33,150 nucleotides of DNA from Actinomycetota bacterium (lineage in GTDB: Bacteria > Actinomycetota > Acidimicrobiia > Acidimicrobiales > Ilumatobacteraceae). Shown piece by piece: positions 19,631 to 28,316 of this stretch. Both the position numbers and the translations under genes were made by a program. Every line of letters starts with the position of its first letter. Position 1 is the first letter of the stretch. The DNA is taken from assembly GCA_009920715.1 (NCBI GenBank), contig RFZO01000004.1, forward strand, positions 1 through 33,150, read 5' to 3'. The notes beneath the pieces were generated by a model. The model was not told the DNA's origin. It saw only the letters and a program-made list of their open reading frames with translations, and searched no databases.

Positions 19631-20494
19631 ATGGGCAATCGCTTCGAAACCGTGCAGGAAGTCCGTGAGGGACTGAAGAAGGTCAACTACCTGGCCGATG
19701 AGGGCATCGCGGGCGTGGCGTACCTCGCCGACCGTCTCGGCAAGCCGGTGCTCGTGGAGGGCCCGGCCGGCACCGGAAAGACCCAGCTGGCCAAGTCCGT
19801 CGCCGAGCTGACCGGCGCGCGTCTCATCCGTCTGCAGTGCTACGAGGGTCTGGACGAGTCGAAGGCGCTGTACGAGTGGAACTACAAGAAGCAGCTCCTC
19901 CGCATCCAGGCCGACAAGGGGTCCGAAGGGTGGACCGAGATCCACGACGACATCTTCGGCAAGGAGTTCCTGCTCACCCGTCCGCTCCTCGAGGCCATCA
20001 CCGCCGACGAGCCGGTTGTGCTTCTCATCGACGAGGTCGACAGAGTCGAGGTCGAGACCGAGGCGCTCCTCCTGGAGATCCTGTCGGAGTACCAGGTGTC
20101 GATCCCCGAGCTCGGCACAATCACCGCCAAGCAGGTGCCGCTCGTGTTCCTCACCTCCAACAACACCCGCGAGCTGTCCGAGGCGCTGAAGCGCCGGTGC
20201 CTGTTCCTCCACGTCGACTACCCGCAGATGGAGCGCGAGAAGGAGATTGTCCTCACGAAGGTCGAGGGAATCACCGAGGCACTCGCCGACCAGATCGCCC
20301 GGATCGTGCGCAGCATCCGCCAGCTGGACCTGAAGAAGGCGCCGTCGGTGAGCGAGACGCTCGACTGGGCCCGCACGCTGGTCCTGCTGGGGATCGAGAG
20401 CATCGACGCGGAGAAGGCCAAGGAGACCCTCCACGTGCTGCTCAAGTACCAGACGGACATCGCCAAGGCAGCCAAGGAACTGTCGGACGACTGA
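19631..20494 (+). CDS. MoxR-family AAA+ ATPase
   Basis: Walker A VEGPAGTGKTQLAK, Walker B VVLLIDEVDRVE, sensor VFLTSNNTRELSEALKRRCLF. Followed directly by a VWA/CoxE-like gene. Confidence 0.92.
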   Translation: MGNRFETVQEVREGLKKVNYLADEGIAGVAYLADRLGKPVLVEGPAGTGKTQLAKSVAELTGARLIRLQCYEGLDESKALYEWNYKKQLLRIQADKGSEGWTEIHDDIFGKEFLLTRPLLEAITADEPVVLLIDEVDRVEVETEALLLEILSEYQVSIPELGTITAKQVPLVFLTSNNTRELSEALKRRCLFLHVDYPQMEREKEIVLTKVEGITEALADQIARIVRSIRQLDLKKAPSVSETLDWARTLVLLGIESIDAEKAKETLHVLLKYQTDIAKAAKELSDD

Positions 20495-20517
20495 CCACGC
20501 GGGACTGACGCCTCACC

Positions 20518-21957
20518 ATGCTCGATCTTCTCTCCGGTTTCATCGTGGAGCTCCGCAATGCGGGGCTGCCGGTCAGCCTGACCGAGAACCTCGACGCGAT
20601 GGAGGCGATCATGCACATCCCGCTCGAGGACCGCGAGGCCTTCAAGTACGCGCTCGGGGCCACGCTCGTGAAGAACCACGCCCACTGGCGCTCCTTCGAG
20701 ACGGTCTTCGAGGTGTACTTCAGCCTGCGCGGGCCCGAGTACGCCATCGACGGCAGCGGTGAGGGCAACGCCGACCTCGACGAGTTCATGCGCCAGATGC
20801 AGAACCTGCAGGGCCAGGGCGAGGGCAAGGGCGGGGGCACCATGGACGGCCTCACACCCGAGGAACTCATGAACATCCTCATGAACGCCCTCATGAACGG
20901 CGATCAGGCCATGATGCGGGCACTCGCCAAGCAGGCTGTCCAGCGTTTCGCCGGCATGGAGCCCGGCCGGCCGGTGGGGGGCACGTACTACCTGTACCGC
21001 ACGCTCCGCAACCTCGACCTGGACGGGATGCTGGACAAGCTGATGGAGGCGAGCCGCCAGCAGGTGGGCGGGGAACTGACCAACCTGGAGGAGCGCCTCG
21101 AGCGCGACGAGTACCAGGACCGCATCGAGAAGTTCAAGCAGGAGGTCGAGGCCGAGATCCGTCGTCGCCTCGTGGCCGACCGCGGCGCCGAGGCCATGGC
21201 GAAGACGCTGCGCAAGCCCCTGCCCGAGGACGTCGAGTTCATGCACGCGAGCCGGGACGAGATGCAGCACCTGAAGAAGGCGCTCCAGCCGCTCACCCGC
21301 AAGCTCGCAGCGCGCCTCGCCCGCAAGCGCCGCCACGGCCGCAAGGGCCCGCTCGACTTCCGCAACACCGTTCGCCACAGCCTCGCCTACGGCGGCGTGC
21401 CCGCCGAGCCGAAGTTCAAGTACCCGCGCCCCGCCAAGCCCGAGCTCATCGTGGTGGCCGACATCTCCGGCTCTGTCGCGGCGTTCGCGCGGTTCACATT
21501 GATGCTCGTGTACGCGATCAGCAACCAGTTCTCCAAGGTCCGGGCGTTCGTGTTCATCGACGGCATCGACGAGGTCACCGACTATTTCAAGAAGACGGAG
21601 GACATCGGCGAGGCGATCCATCGCATCAACACCGAGGCCGACGTCATCTGGGTGGACGGCCACAGCGACTACGGCCATGCGTTCGAGGTGTTCTGGGACA
21701 AGTGGGGCAAGGAGATCGGGCCCAAGTCCACCGTCATGCTCCTCGGGGACGCACGGAACAACTACCACGCGTCGCAGTCGTGGGTCATCAAGGAGATGAG
21801 GGCCAAGGCCCGTCACGTCTACTGGCTGAACCCCGAACCGAAGTCCTACTGGAACACGGGCGATTCCATCGTGGGCGAGTACGGCACGTTCACCGACGGT
21901 GTGTACGAGTGCCGCAACCTGCGCCAGCTGGAAGCGTTCGTCGAGAAACTCGCCTGA
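20518..21957 (+). CDS. VWA (CoxE-like) domain protein
   Basis: MIDAS motif VADISGSVAAFARF; C-terminal VMLLGDARNNYHASQSWVIKEMRAKARHVYWLNPEPKSYWNTGDS typical of CoxE-like VWA proteins; paired with MoxR. Confidence 0.88.
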   Translation: MLDLLSGFIVELRNAGLPVSLTENLDAMEAIMHIPLEDREAFKYALGATLVKNHAHWRSFETVFEVYFSLRGPEYAIDGSGEGNADLDEFMRQMQNLQGQGEGKGGGTMDGLTPEELMNILMNALMNGDQAMMRALAKQAVQRFAGMEPGRPVGGTYYLYRTLRNLDLDGMLDKLMEASRQQVGGELTNLEERLERDEYQDRIEKFKQEVEAEIRRRLVADRGAEAMAKTLRKPLPEDVEFMHASRDEMQHLKKALQPLTRKLAARLARKRRHGRKGPLDFRNTVRHSLAYGGVPAEPKFKYPRPAKPELIVVADISGSVAAFARFTLMLVYAISNQFSKVRAFVFIDGIDEVTDYFKKTEDIGEAIHRINTEADVIWVDGHSDYGHAFEVFWDKWGKEIGPKSTVMLLGDARNNYHASQSWVIKEMRAKARHVYWLNPEPKSYWNTGDSIVGEYGTFTDGVYECRNLRQLEAFVEKLA

Positions 21958-21961
21958 GCCG

Positions 21962-22594
21962 GTGACCGACACGCGGCTCATCCTCGTCCGCCACGGCGAG
22001 TCGTACGCCAACGCCGAGAAGTTCATCGGCGGTCTCCGTTCCTGCCGCGGCCTCACGGATGCCGGTCGGTGGCAGGCGGAACGACTGCGTGACCGCCTGC
22101 TTCGCGAGGGTGACATCGTGCCCGACGTCCTCGTCAGCAGTTCCTACCCGCGGGCTCTCGAGACCGCCCGCATCATCGCGCCGGCCCTGGGGAGCCTTCC
22201 GGTCACCGTGGAGCCAGGGTGGGGTGAGCACGATCCGGGACCGGAGTGCGACGGCCTGCCGTTCACGGAGTTCGTCGAGCGCTACGGAATGCCCGACTGG
22301 GACGGGGACCCGTACGACGTGCTGTACCCCGGCGGGGAGACAAAGGCCGAGTTCGCCGACCGGATCACCTCCACGCTGAAGCGCACCATGGCCGACCACG
22401 CAGGGTGCACGGTGGTCGTGGCGTGCCACGGGGGCACGGTGGACGTGATGATGCGCATCGCACTGCACGCCCCGCTGAACGGCAAGTTCGAGATCCACAC
22501 CGGCAACACCGCGATCACGGAGATGGTGCACGTGAAGGGCTCGAAGTGGCGTCTGGTGCGGTACAACGACACCGCACACCTGGCCGAATTCTGA
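21962..22594 (+). CDS. Histidine phosphatase family protein (phosphoglycerate mutase-like)
   Basis: LILVRHGESYANAE (RHG motif), VSSSYPRALETARIIA, VVVACHGGTVDVMMR. Confidence 0.9.
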   Translation: MTDTRLILVRHGESYANAEKFIGGLRSCRGLTDAGRWQAERLRDRLLREGDIVPDVLVSSSYPRALETARIIAPALGSLPVTVEPGWGEHDPGPECDGLPFTEFVERYGMPDWDGDPYDVLYPGGETKAEFADRITSTLKRTMADHAGCTVVVACHGGTVDVMMRIALHAPLNGKFEIHTGNTAITEMVHVKGSKWRLVRYNDTAHLAEF

Positions 22595-22597
22595 GCC

Positions 22598-23767
22598 ATG
22601 GAAGATGCCGCTCCTGTCGCAGTGGTCGGGGCGGGCACCGCAGGCTCGATTGTCGCGCGTGCGCTCGCGTCGAGATGCCGGCGCGAGATCGTCGTGTTCG
22701 AGCCGGGTGGACTGACCGATGACGACAACCCGAGATTCATGGACCAGCTCGGGGAGGCAACATTGTGGGAGGACCTGCCCGGTCCGCAGGCGCGAGCCCT
22801 GGGGGGAGGCAGCGCGGTCAACGGGTTGATCCTGTCGGGCGAGGAACCGGTGTGGCTCCGGGGCCTCACGCGGTTCGCCCGTGCGGGGGAAGAAGGATCC
22901 GTCGGCCGTGAATTGCTCGCGATGGGGGGCAGGCACTCGAGGTTGTGGTGGCACAGCGGACGGTGGAACCCCGCCAGGGCGATGGTGCACGTCGAGGACG
23001 AGGGACGCATCTCGATCATCCGGTCGTCCGTCGAGAGAATCGAGTCCCGCGGGGACCGGACGTTCGTGGTGCTGGACAGTGGCGGGGCGGTCGAGTGCAG
23101 CCACGTCGTCCTCTGTGCGGGGGCGTTGGTTACCCCCCGGATTCTCCTGCGGTCGGGAATCGGCAGCCGTGTGGGCACGGGGCTGCAGAACCACCCCACC
23201 GTGACGTTCACCCGCCGCAGGGCCGATGACGACACGGGCTTGTTCGATGCGTGCGTGGTGCTGGAGTTGCTGGAGGACGGGGGCAAGGGACTGGCCGTCG
23301 CGTACGAGAGGATGTCCGGCAGCATCTCCGGGACCGGGATGTTCACCGTCTCTCTGATGAACCCGGTCTCGCGCGGGACCGTGGACCTCGAGAACGTCGA
23401 TTTCCGGCTGCTCGGGGAGGCACCGGACATGCGCAGGATGGCAGCGGTCGTCCGCGGCTTTGTCGGTTCTGCCGTGCGTGCGGGGATCCACGGCCTCGCC
23501 GATGCGGCCGGCGCGGACGCGCAGGCGGTGCTCGGCATGGGTGACGCCGATATGGGCACGTGGCTCGAGTCCATGGTGCAACCCGTGTCGCACGCGACGT
23601 CCTCATGTGCGTTCTCCACCGATGCGCTCGGCCGGATCCCGGGCCGCCCTGATGTCTCCGTGGCCGACGCATCCGTGCTGCGGGGCGTCCCGCAGGAGAC
23701 CCCCGCCGCATCTGTCACAATCGAGGCACGCCGGATCGCTCTGGCCCTGGGGGAGGTCCTGTCATGA
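22598..23767 (+). CDS. Divergent, short GMC-family FAD oxidoreductase
   Basis: Rossmann VAVVGAGTAGSIVARALA, ARALGGGSAVNGLILSG, GMC-type VVLCAGALVTPRILLRSGIG, GLQNHPTVTF. Only 389 aa. Confidence 0.85.
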   Translation: MEDAAPVAVVGAGTAGSIVARALASRCRREIVVFEPGGLTDDDNPRFMDQLGEATLWEDLPGPQARALGGGSAVNGLILSGEEPVWLRGLTRFARAGEEGSVGRELLAMGGRHSRLWWHSGRWNPARAMVHVEDEGRISIIRSSVERIESRGDRTFVVLDSGGAVECSHVVLCAGALVTPRILLRSGIGSRVGTGLQNHPTVTFTRRRADDDTGLFDACVVLELLEDGGKGLAVAYERMSGSISGTGMFTVSLMNPVSRGTVDLENVDFRLLGEAPDMRRMAAVVRGFVGSAVRAGIHGLADAAGADAQAVLGMGDADMGTWLESMVQPVSHATSSCAFSTDALGRIPGRPDVSVADASVLRGVPQETPAASVTIEARRIALALGEVLS

Positions 23768-24690
23768 ACTACACACTCGGACTGCACGAGGTGTCCCCGG
23801 GCACCCATGCCTATCTCCAGCCCGACGGCGGGTGGGGCTGGTCGAACGCGGGTCTCGTGGTGGGGGACGGGGTGTCACTTCTCGTCGACACACTCTTCGA
23901 TCTCAGGATCACGCAGAGAATGCTCGATGCGATGGTTCCCCACACGTCTGGCGCCCCGATCACCTCCGTCGTCAACACGCACGCGAACGGTGACCATTGC
24001 TACGGCAACTGGCTGGTGCGCGACGCCGAGATCATCTCGTCAGCGGCCACCGCCCACGAGATGCGCGAGGTGCCGCCGTCGATGCTGGCCGCCCTCAACG
24101 AGGCGCCCGGGGACATCGGTGACCTCTTCAGGCACTTCTTCGGCGAGTTCGAGTTCGGGGGGATCGAGGTTGCCCTGCCGACCACGACGTTCAGCGGCTC
24201 GCATTCGTTCGATGTCGGCGGCCGCAGGGTCGACCTCGTGGAGGTGGGCCCCGCGCACACGGCGGGCGACACCCTCGTCTTCGTTCCCGACGCGCGCACC
24301 GTGTTCACGGGTGACATCCTCTTCATCGGCGGCACGCCCATCGTCTGGGCCGGTCCGCTGGACAACTGGATCGCGGCGTGCGACCTCATCACGGCCTCGG
24401 AGGTCGACGTGATCGTGCCCGGCCACGGACCGGTCACGGACAAAGCCGGGGTGTCCGGTGTGCGCGACTACCTGGTGTACGTGCGCGACGAGGCGAAGCA
24501 GCGGTTCGAGGGTGGCATGGACGCCTGGGACGCCGCCAGAGATATCGCCCTGAACGGGTTCGGCCGGTGGGGAGAGACCGGCCGCATCGCGGTGAACGTG
24601 GACACGGTGTACAGGTCACTCGATCCTTCTCATCGAAGCCCCGACGTCGTCGAGCAGTTCAGGCGGATGTTCGCCCTGGAGTCCCGCTGA
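23764..24690 (+). CDS. MBL-fold metallohydrolase
   Basis: NTHANGDHCYGNW (HxNGDH), VGPAHTAGDTLVFVPDARTVFTGDILF, VIVPGHGPVTDK. ATG overlaps the GMC stop (ATGA). Confidence 0.9.
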   Translation: MNYTLGLHEVSPGTHAYLQPDGGWGWSNAGLVVGDGVSLLVDTLFDLRITQRMLDAMVPHTSGAPITSVVNTHANGDHCYGNWLVRDAEIISSAATAHEMREVPPSMLAALNEAPGDIGDLFRHFFGEFEFGGIEVALPTTTFSGSHSFDVGGRRVDLVEVGPAHTAGDTLVFVPDARTVFTGDILFIGGTPIVWAGPLDNWIAACDLITASEVDVIVPGHGPVTDKAGVSGVRDYLVYVRDEAKQRFEGGMDAWDAARDIALNGFGRWGETGRIAVNVDTVYRSLDPSHRSPDVVEQFRRMFALESR

Positions 24691-25420
24691 CCGGAGCGCC
24701 CGCGCGCCACTTGCGGCGCACCACCACGACCCACGCCGCCGCCGCGACGAGACTGAAGAAGGACCACTGGAACACGTACGACCTGTGCGATCCCTCGGAC
24801 AGCTCGGGGAACGCCACCGGTGCGGGCCAATCGGACTTGGTGGGGGGATCCTCGGAGACCAACTGAACGTACATCGGGAACACCTCTCCCCGGTATCGCC
24901 GGGAAATGAGCGGGATGTCGATGCGCTGGAACTCGACCGTGCCGGGGTCGGTTGAGTCCACTGCTCCGAGGGCGCCTCTCGTCTGCGTCGTCCTGAGGTA
25001 CCCGACCGCGGTGATCCGGGCCGCGGGAATGTCTCCGTCGGGCTCCGTGGCCAGCGGGATGAAGCCGCGGTTGACGAGGACAATCCCGAGCGTGTCGGTG
25101 CGCAGGGGGACCAACTGGTCGTAGCCCGCGGCGCCGTTGGTGCTGCGGTTGACGATGGTGACCGCACCAGCAGGGTCGTAGGTGCCGGACACTGCCACCG
25201 GGCGCCACTCGATTGAGTCCGGGTCGGCGGAGGCTTGCGCCGCGAGGCCGGGGAGCGGCACCACCTCCATGGCGGAACGCGCCGTCACGGTTGCGTTGAA
25301 CTCCTGTTTCTCCTCCAGTCGGTGGGCCTGCCAGAACGCGAGGTTGACCATGAGGGTCACCAGGGCTGCCACGCCGACATGCACGAGGATCCAGCGCGGT
25401 CTCAACAGTCCTCTGAGCAC
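24659..25420 (-). CDS. SURF1-family cytochrome oxidase biogenesis protein
   Basis: Two terminal TM segments; LAFWQAHRLEEKQEFN, WRPVAVSGTYD, VLVNRGFIPL; C-terminal YVFQWSFFSLVAAAAWVVVVRRK. Confidence 0.85.
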   Translation of the reverse strand: MLRGLLRPRWILVHVGVAALVTLMVNLAFWQAHRLEEKQEFNATVTARSAMEVVPLPGLAAQASADPDSIEWRPVAVSGTYDPAGAVTIVNRSTNGAAGYDQLVPLRTDTLGIVLVNRGFIPLATEPDGDIPAARITAVGYLRTTQTRGALGAVDSTDPGTVEFQRIDIPLISRRYRGEVFPMYVQLVSEDPPTKSDWPAPVAFPELSEGSHRSYVFQWSFFSLVAAAAWVVVVRRKWRAGAPVSGTPGRTSA

Positions 25421-25426
25421 AGGTCA

Positions 25427-25432
25427 ACGCTA
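25427..25432 (-). promoter_or_regulatory. Putative -10 element TAGCGT for the SURF1 gene
   Basis: Minus strand reads cagTAGCGTtgacctGTG; 6 nt to start. Confidence 0.4.
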
Positions 25433-25452
25433 CTGCCGGGCCCGTCGGCGGC

Positions 25453-25458
25453 TACCGT
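25453..25458 (+). promoter_or_regulatory. Putative -10 element TACCGT for the phosphotransferase gene
   Basis: ggcTACCGTcaccgacGTG; 7 nt to start. Confidence 0.4.
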
Positions 25459-25465
25459 CACCGAC

Positions 25466-26527
25466 GTGGGGAAAAGGGAATACGTCGCGGACAACATCGA
25501 CTCGGCGTTCTTCAGCGAGGTGTTCGGGGCCGAAGTGACGGTCGGCGAACCGTCGCGCATCGGGTCGGGCCAGGTGGGGATGAACCTGCGCTTCGCCGCC
25601 AGCAGCCCCGACCCGCGCGTTCCCGCGTCGATAGTGGTGAAGCTGGCGTCGCCCGACGAGACGAGCCGGGCGACGGGCATGGCCCTGCGCAACTACGAGC
25701 GCGAGGTGAAGTTCTACAGGGAGATCCAGCCGACGGTCGACATCCGCGTTCCTCATTGCCACTTCGCTGACTGGGACGAGACCTCGGGTTACTTCGTGCT
25801 CGTGATGGAGGACATGGCGCCGGCCGAGCAGGGCGACCAGATCCTCGGGTGCACGGTCGGCGAGGCGGAGGCCGCCGTGGACGAACTCGCACGGCTGCAC
25901 GGCCCGAGATGGGGTGACGACACCCTGCACCAAGTCGACTGGATGGAGCGCCGCACGTCGCGGGCGGACGGTGAGCGTCTGTCCGGGTTGGTGAGCATGC
26001 TCCTGCCGGGTTTCGCCGCCGCGCTCGGGGAGCGCGTGCAGGAGGAGACCGGCGGCACCGGGATGGGGTTCATCAGCGAGATGGCGCAGGGCATCGTCGA
26101 GTACGTGGAGGCGAAGGGCCCCGCGTTCTGCGTCACCCACGGCGACTACCGCCTCGACAACATCCTCTATGACCGCACCGGTGGCGGGCTCCGTTGCGCC
26201 GTCGTCGACTGGCAGACACCAGGCCACGGCAACGGAATCGCCGACCTCGCGTACTTCATCGGTGCCGGACTCCTGCCCGAGGAACGGCGCCGCCACGAGT
26301 GGGATCTCGTTGACAGGTACGTCGCCGGTGTGGAGCGCTACGGCCACACGCTCGACCGTGAGTGGGTGGCGGGGCACTACCGCCGCGAGGCGATCAGCGG
26401 TGCCGTGATGGCAGTGGTTGCGTCGCAGATTGTCGGCCGCACCGAGCGCGGCGACGAGATGTTCGTGGCGATGGCCGCTCGCCATGCTCTCCAGGGAATG
26501 GAGAACGGGGCCCTGTCGCAACTGTGA
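25466..26527 (+). CDS. Phosphotransferase/aminoglycoside-kinase-like (EcKinase/CHK-like) protein
   Basis: YFVLVMEDM hinge, catalytic THGDYRLDNILYD, CAVVDWQTPGHGNGIADLAYF. GTG start. Confidence 0.85.
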   Translation: MGKREYVADNIDSAFFSEVFGAEVTVGEPSRIGSGQVGMNLRFAASSPDPRVPASIVVKLASPDETSRATGMALRNYEREVKFYREIQPTVDIRVPHCHFADWDETSGYFVLVMEDMAPAEQGDQILGCTVGEAEAAVDELARLHGPRWGDDTLHQVDWMERRTSRADGERLSGLVSMLLPGFAAALGERVQEETGGTGMGFISEMAQGIVEYVEAKGPAFCVTHGDYRLDNILYDRTGGGLRCAVVDWQTPGHGNGIADLAYFIGAGLLPEERRRHEWDLVDRYVAGVERYGHTLDREWVAGHYRREAISGAVMAVVASQIVGRTERGDEMFVAMAARHALQGMENGALSQL

Positions 26528-26603
26528 AGTGCGACGGAGACCCCGTCCGAAGCTCCAACTCCGCCCGCTGGAACGCAGCGAACGGTACCGCCGGGATGTT
26601 CGT

Positions 26604-26622
26604 TCACCAACTCCGCTGGTGA
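26604..26622. repeat. Operator-like inverted repeat TCACCA-N7-TGGTGA
   Basis: Perfect 6-bp arms upstream of a putative -10 TACCTT (26643-26648) for the acyl-CoA synthetase gene. Confidence 0.55.
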
Positions 26623-26690
26623 CCCCGGCAAGCCCGCCTTGCTACCTTTTGCGTACCCGCCGGGGGCGGGGACACACACGGGGGAAGCAC

Positions 26691-28316
26691 ATGACTGTCT
26701 GGAACTACGCCAACCTTCTGCGGGGCATCGCGGAGAAGGACCCCGGCCGCACCGCCCAGGTCTTCGGGGAGAAGAGGTTCACGTGGGGGGAGTTCCACGG
26801 CCGTGCGAATGCTCTCGCCTCCGACATGGTCGCGGCGGGTCTCGGGCACCAGGCGAAAGTCGCCCATTACATGTACAACTGCCCCGAGTACCTGGAGGGC
26901 ACGCTCGCGTCGTGGCTGGGTGGTTACGTGCCGTTCAACGTGAACTACCGCTACGGCCCCGAGGAGGTCTTCTACCTGTTCGACAACGCCGATGCCGAGG
27001 CCGTCATCTTCCACGGCGCGTTCGCATCCCTCATCGACCAGGTCAGGGGCCGCCTCCCGCTCGTCAAGCGCTGGTACATGGTGCCCGACGCGGAGAACTC
27101 CGCCGTGCCGGCGTGGGCTCTCAACTACAACGCGGTCGTCGCCGCACCGAAGCCGGCGGTCGTCCCGGTCAAGGAGCTCAGCGGGGACGACATGCTGTTC
27201 CTGTACACGGGCGGCACCACGGGGATGCCGAAGGGTGTCATGTGGCGCCAGGAGGACCTGTTCGCGGTGCTCGGGTACGGCGCGAACGCGCTGTTCGGCG
27301 TCGGGCCAGGTGAGTCGGTCGAGGCACTCGTCGAGCGCGTCACGCCCGAGTGGCCGAACCTCCGTGCGTACGTGGCGTGCCCGCTGATGCACGGCACCGG
27401 GCTCTTCTCGTCCTTCATCGGACTCGCCACTGCGGGGTGCATCGTCACCAACCCGAACCGCTCGTTCAGTGCCGAGGAACTTCTCGACATCGTGGAGCGG
27501 GAGAAGGTCAACTCCATCGTGATCGTGGGCCAGGCGTTCGCGGGCCCCATCCTCGAGGCGCTCGACGCGAACCCGGGCAGGTGGGACCTGTCGAGTGTCG
27601 GGCAGATGGGGTCATCCGGCGTGATGTGGAGCCAGGAGAACAAGAACGGCCTGCTCGAGCACATCCCGCAGATGGCCATCACCGACAGCTTCGGTTCCTC
27701 CGAGGCGGTCGGCATGGGTGCATCGGTGGCTGTGAAGGGCGCCGCGCCCACCACGGCCAAGTTCCAGCTGGGGCCGAACTGCGTCGTCTTCAAGGAGGAC
27801 GGCACGAGAGTGCAGCCCGGCAGCGGCGAGCGCGGTCTCGTCGCCGTCGGCGGGGCCATCCCGCTCGGGTACTACAAGGACGAGAAGAAGACGGCCGAGA
27901 CGTTCCGCATCTTCGAGGGGCGCAGGTGGACGGTGCCCGGTGACTGGGCCGAGGTGAACGAGGACGGAACGCTGACTCTCCTCGGTCGCGGGTCGGTGTG
28001 CATCAACACCGGCGGCGAGAAGGTCTTCCCCGAGGAGGTCGAGGAGTGCCTGAAGACGCACGCCGGCGTCCGTGACGCCGTGGCCGTCGGCATCCCCGAC
28101 AGCCGGTTCGGCGAGACGATCTGTGCCGTTGTCGAGCCCGAGCCCGGTGCCAGTCCCACGCTCGAGGAGTTGTCCGCCCACGTGAAGTCGAGACTGGCTG
28201 CCTACAAGGCACCGCGCAACCTCGTCATCGTGGACACCATCGGCCGTGCGCCGAACGGCAAGGTGGACTACAAGAGGCTCAAGCAGCACTCCATGGACAC
28301 GCTCGGCGTCAAGTGA
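26691..28316 (+). CDS. Acyl-CoA synthetase (AMP-forming, ANL superfamily)
   Basis: LFLYTGGTTGMPKGVMW (P-loop), FGSSEAVGMG, VPGDWAEVNEDGTLTLLGRGSVCINTGGEKVFPEEVEE, APNGKVDYKRLK. Confidence 0.93.
   Translation: MTVWNYANLLRGIAEKDPGRTAQVFGEKRFTWGEFHGRANALASDMVAAGLGHQAKVAHYMYNCPEYLEGTLASWLGGYVPFNVNYRYGPEEVFYLFDNADAEAVIFHGAFASLIDQVRGRLPLVKRWYMVPDAENSAVPAWALNYNAVVAAPKPAVVPVKELSGDDMLFLYTGGTTGMPKGVMWRQEDLFAVLGYGANALFGVGPGESVEALVERVTPEWPNLRAYVACPLMHGTGLFSSFIGLATAGCIVTNPNRSFSAEELLDIVEREKVNSIVIVGQAFAGPILEALDANPGRWDLSSVGQMGSSGVMWSQENKNGLLEHIPQMAITDSFGSSEAVGMGASVAVKGAAPTTAKFQLGPNCVVFKEDGTRVQPGSGERGLVAVGGAIPLGYYKDEKKTAETFRIFEGRRWTVPGDWAEVNEDGTLTLLGRGSVCINTGGEKVFPEEVEECLKTHAGVRDAVAVGIPDSRFGETICAVVEPEPGASPTLEELSAHVKSRLAAYKAPRNLVIVDTIGRAPNGKVDYKRLKQHSMDTLGVK

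Noticed and set aside
20218-22116. 632-aa minus-strand ORF antisense to the moxR/VWA genes
   Set aside because: Composition resembles antisense of coding DNA; no domain features.
22598-24690. Mycofactocin biosynthesis locus suggested by a GMC oxidoreductase
   Set aside because: No mftA precursor, radical SAM mftC or mftB/E/F visible in the window; GMC presence alone is insufficient.
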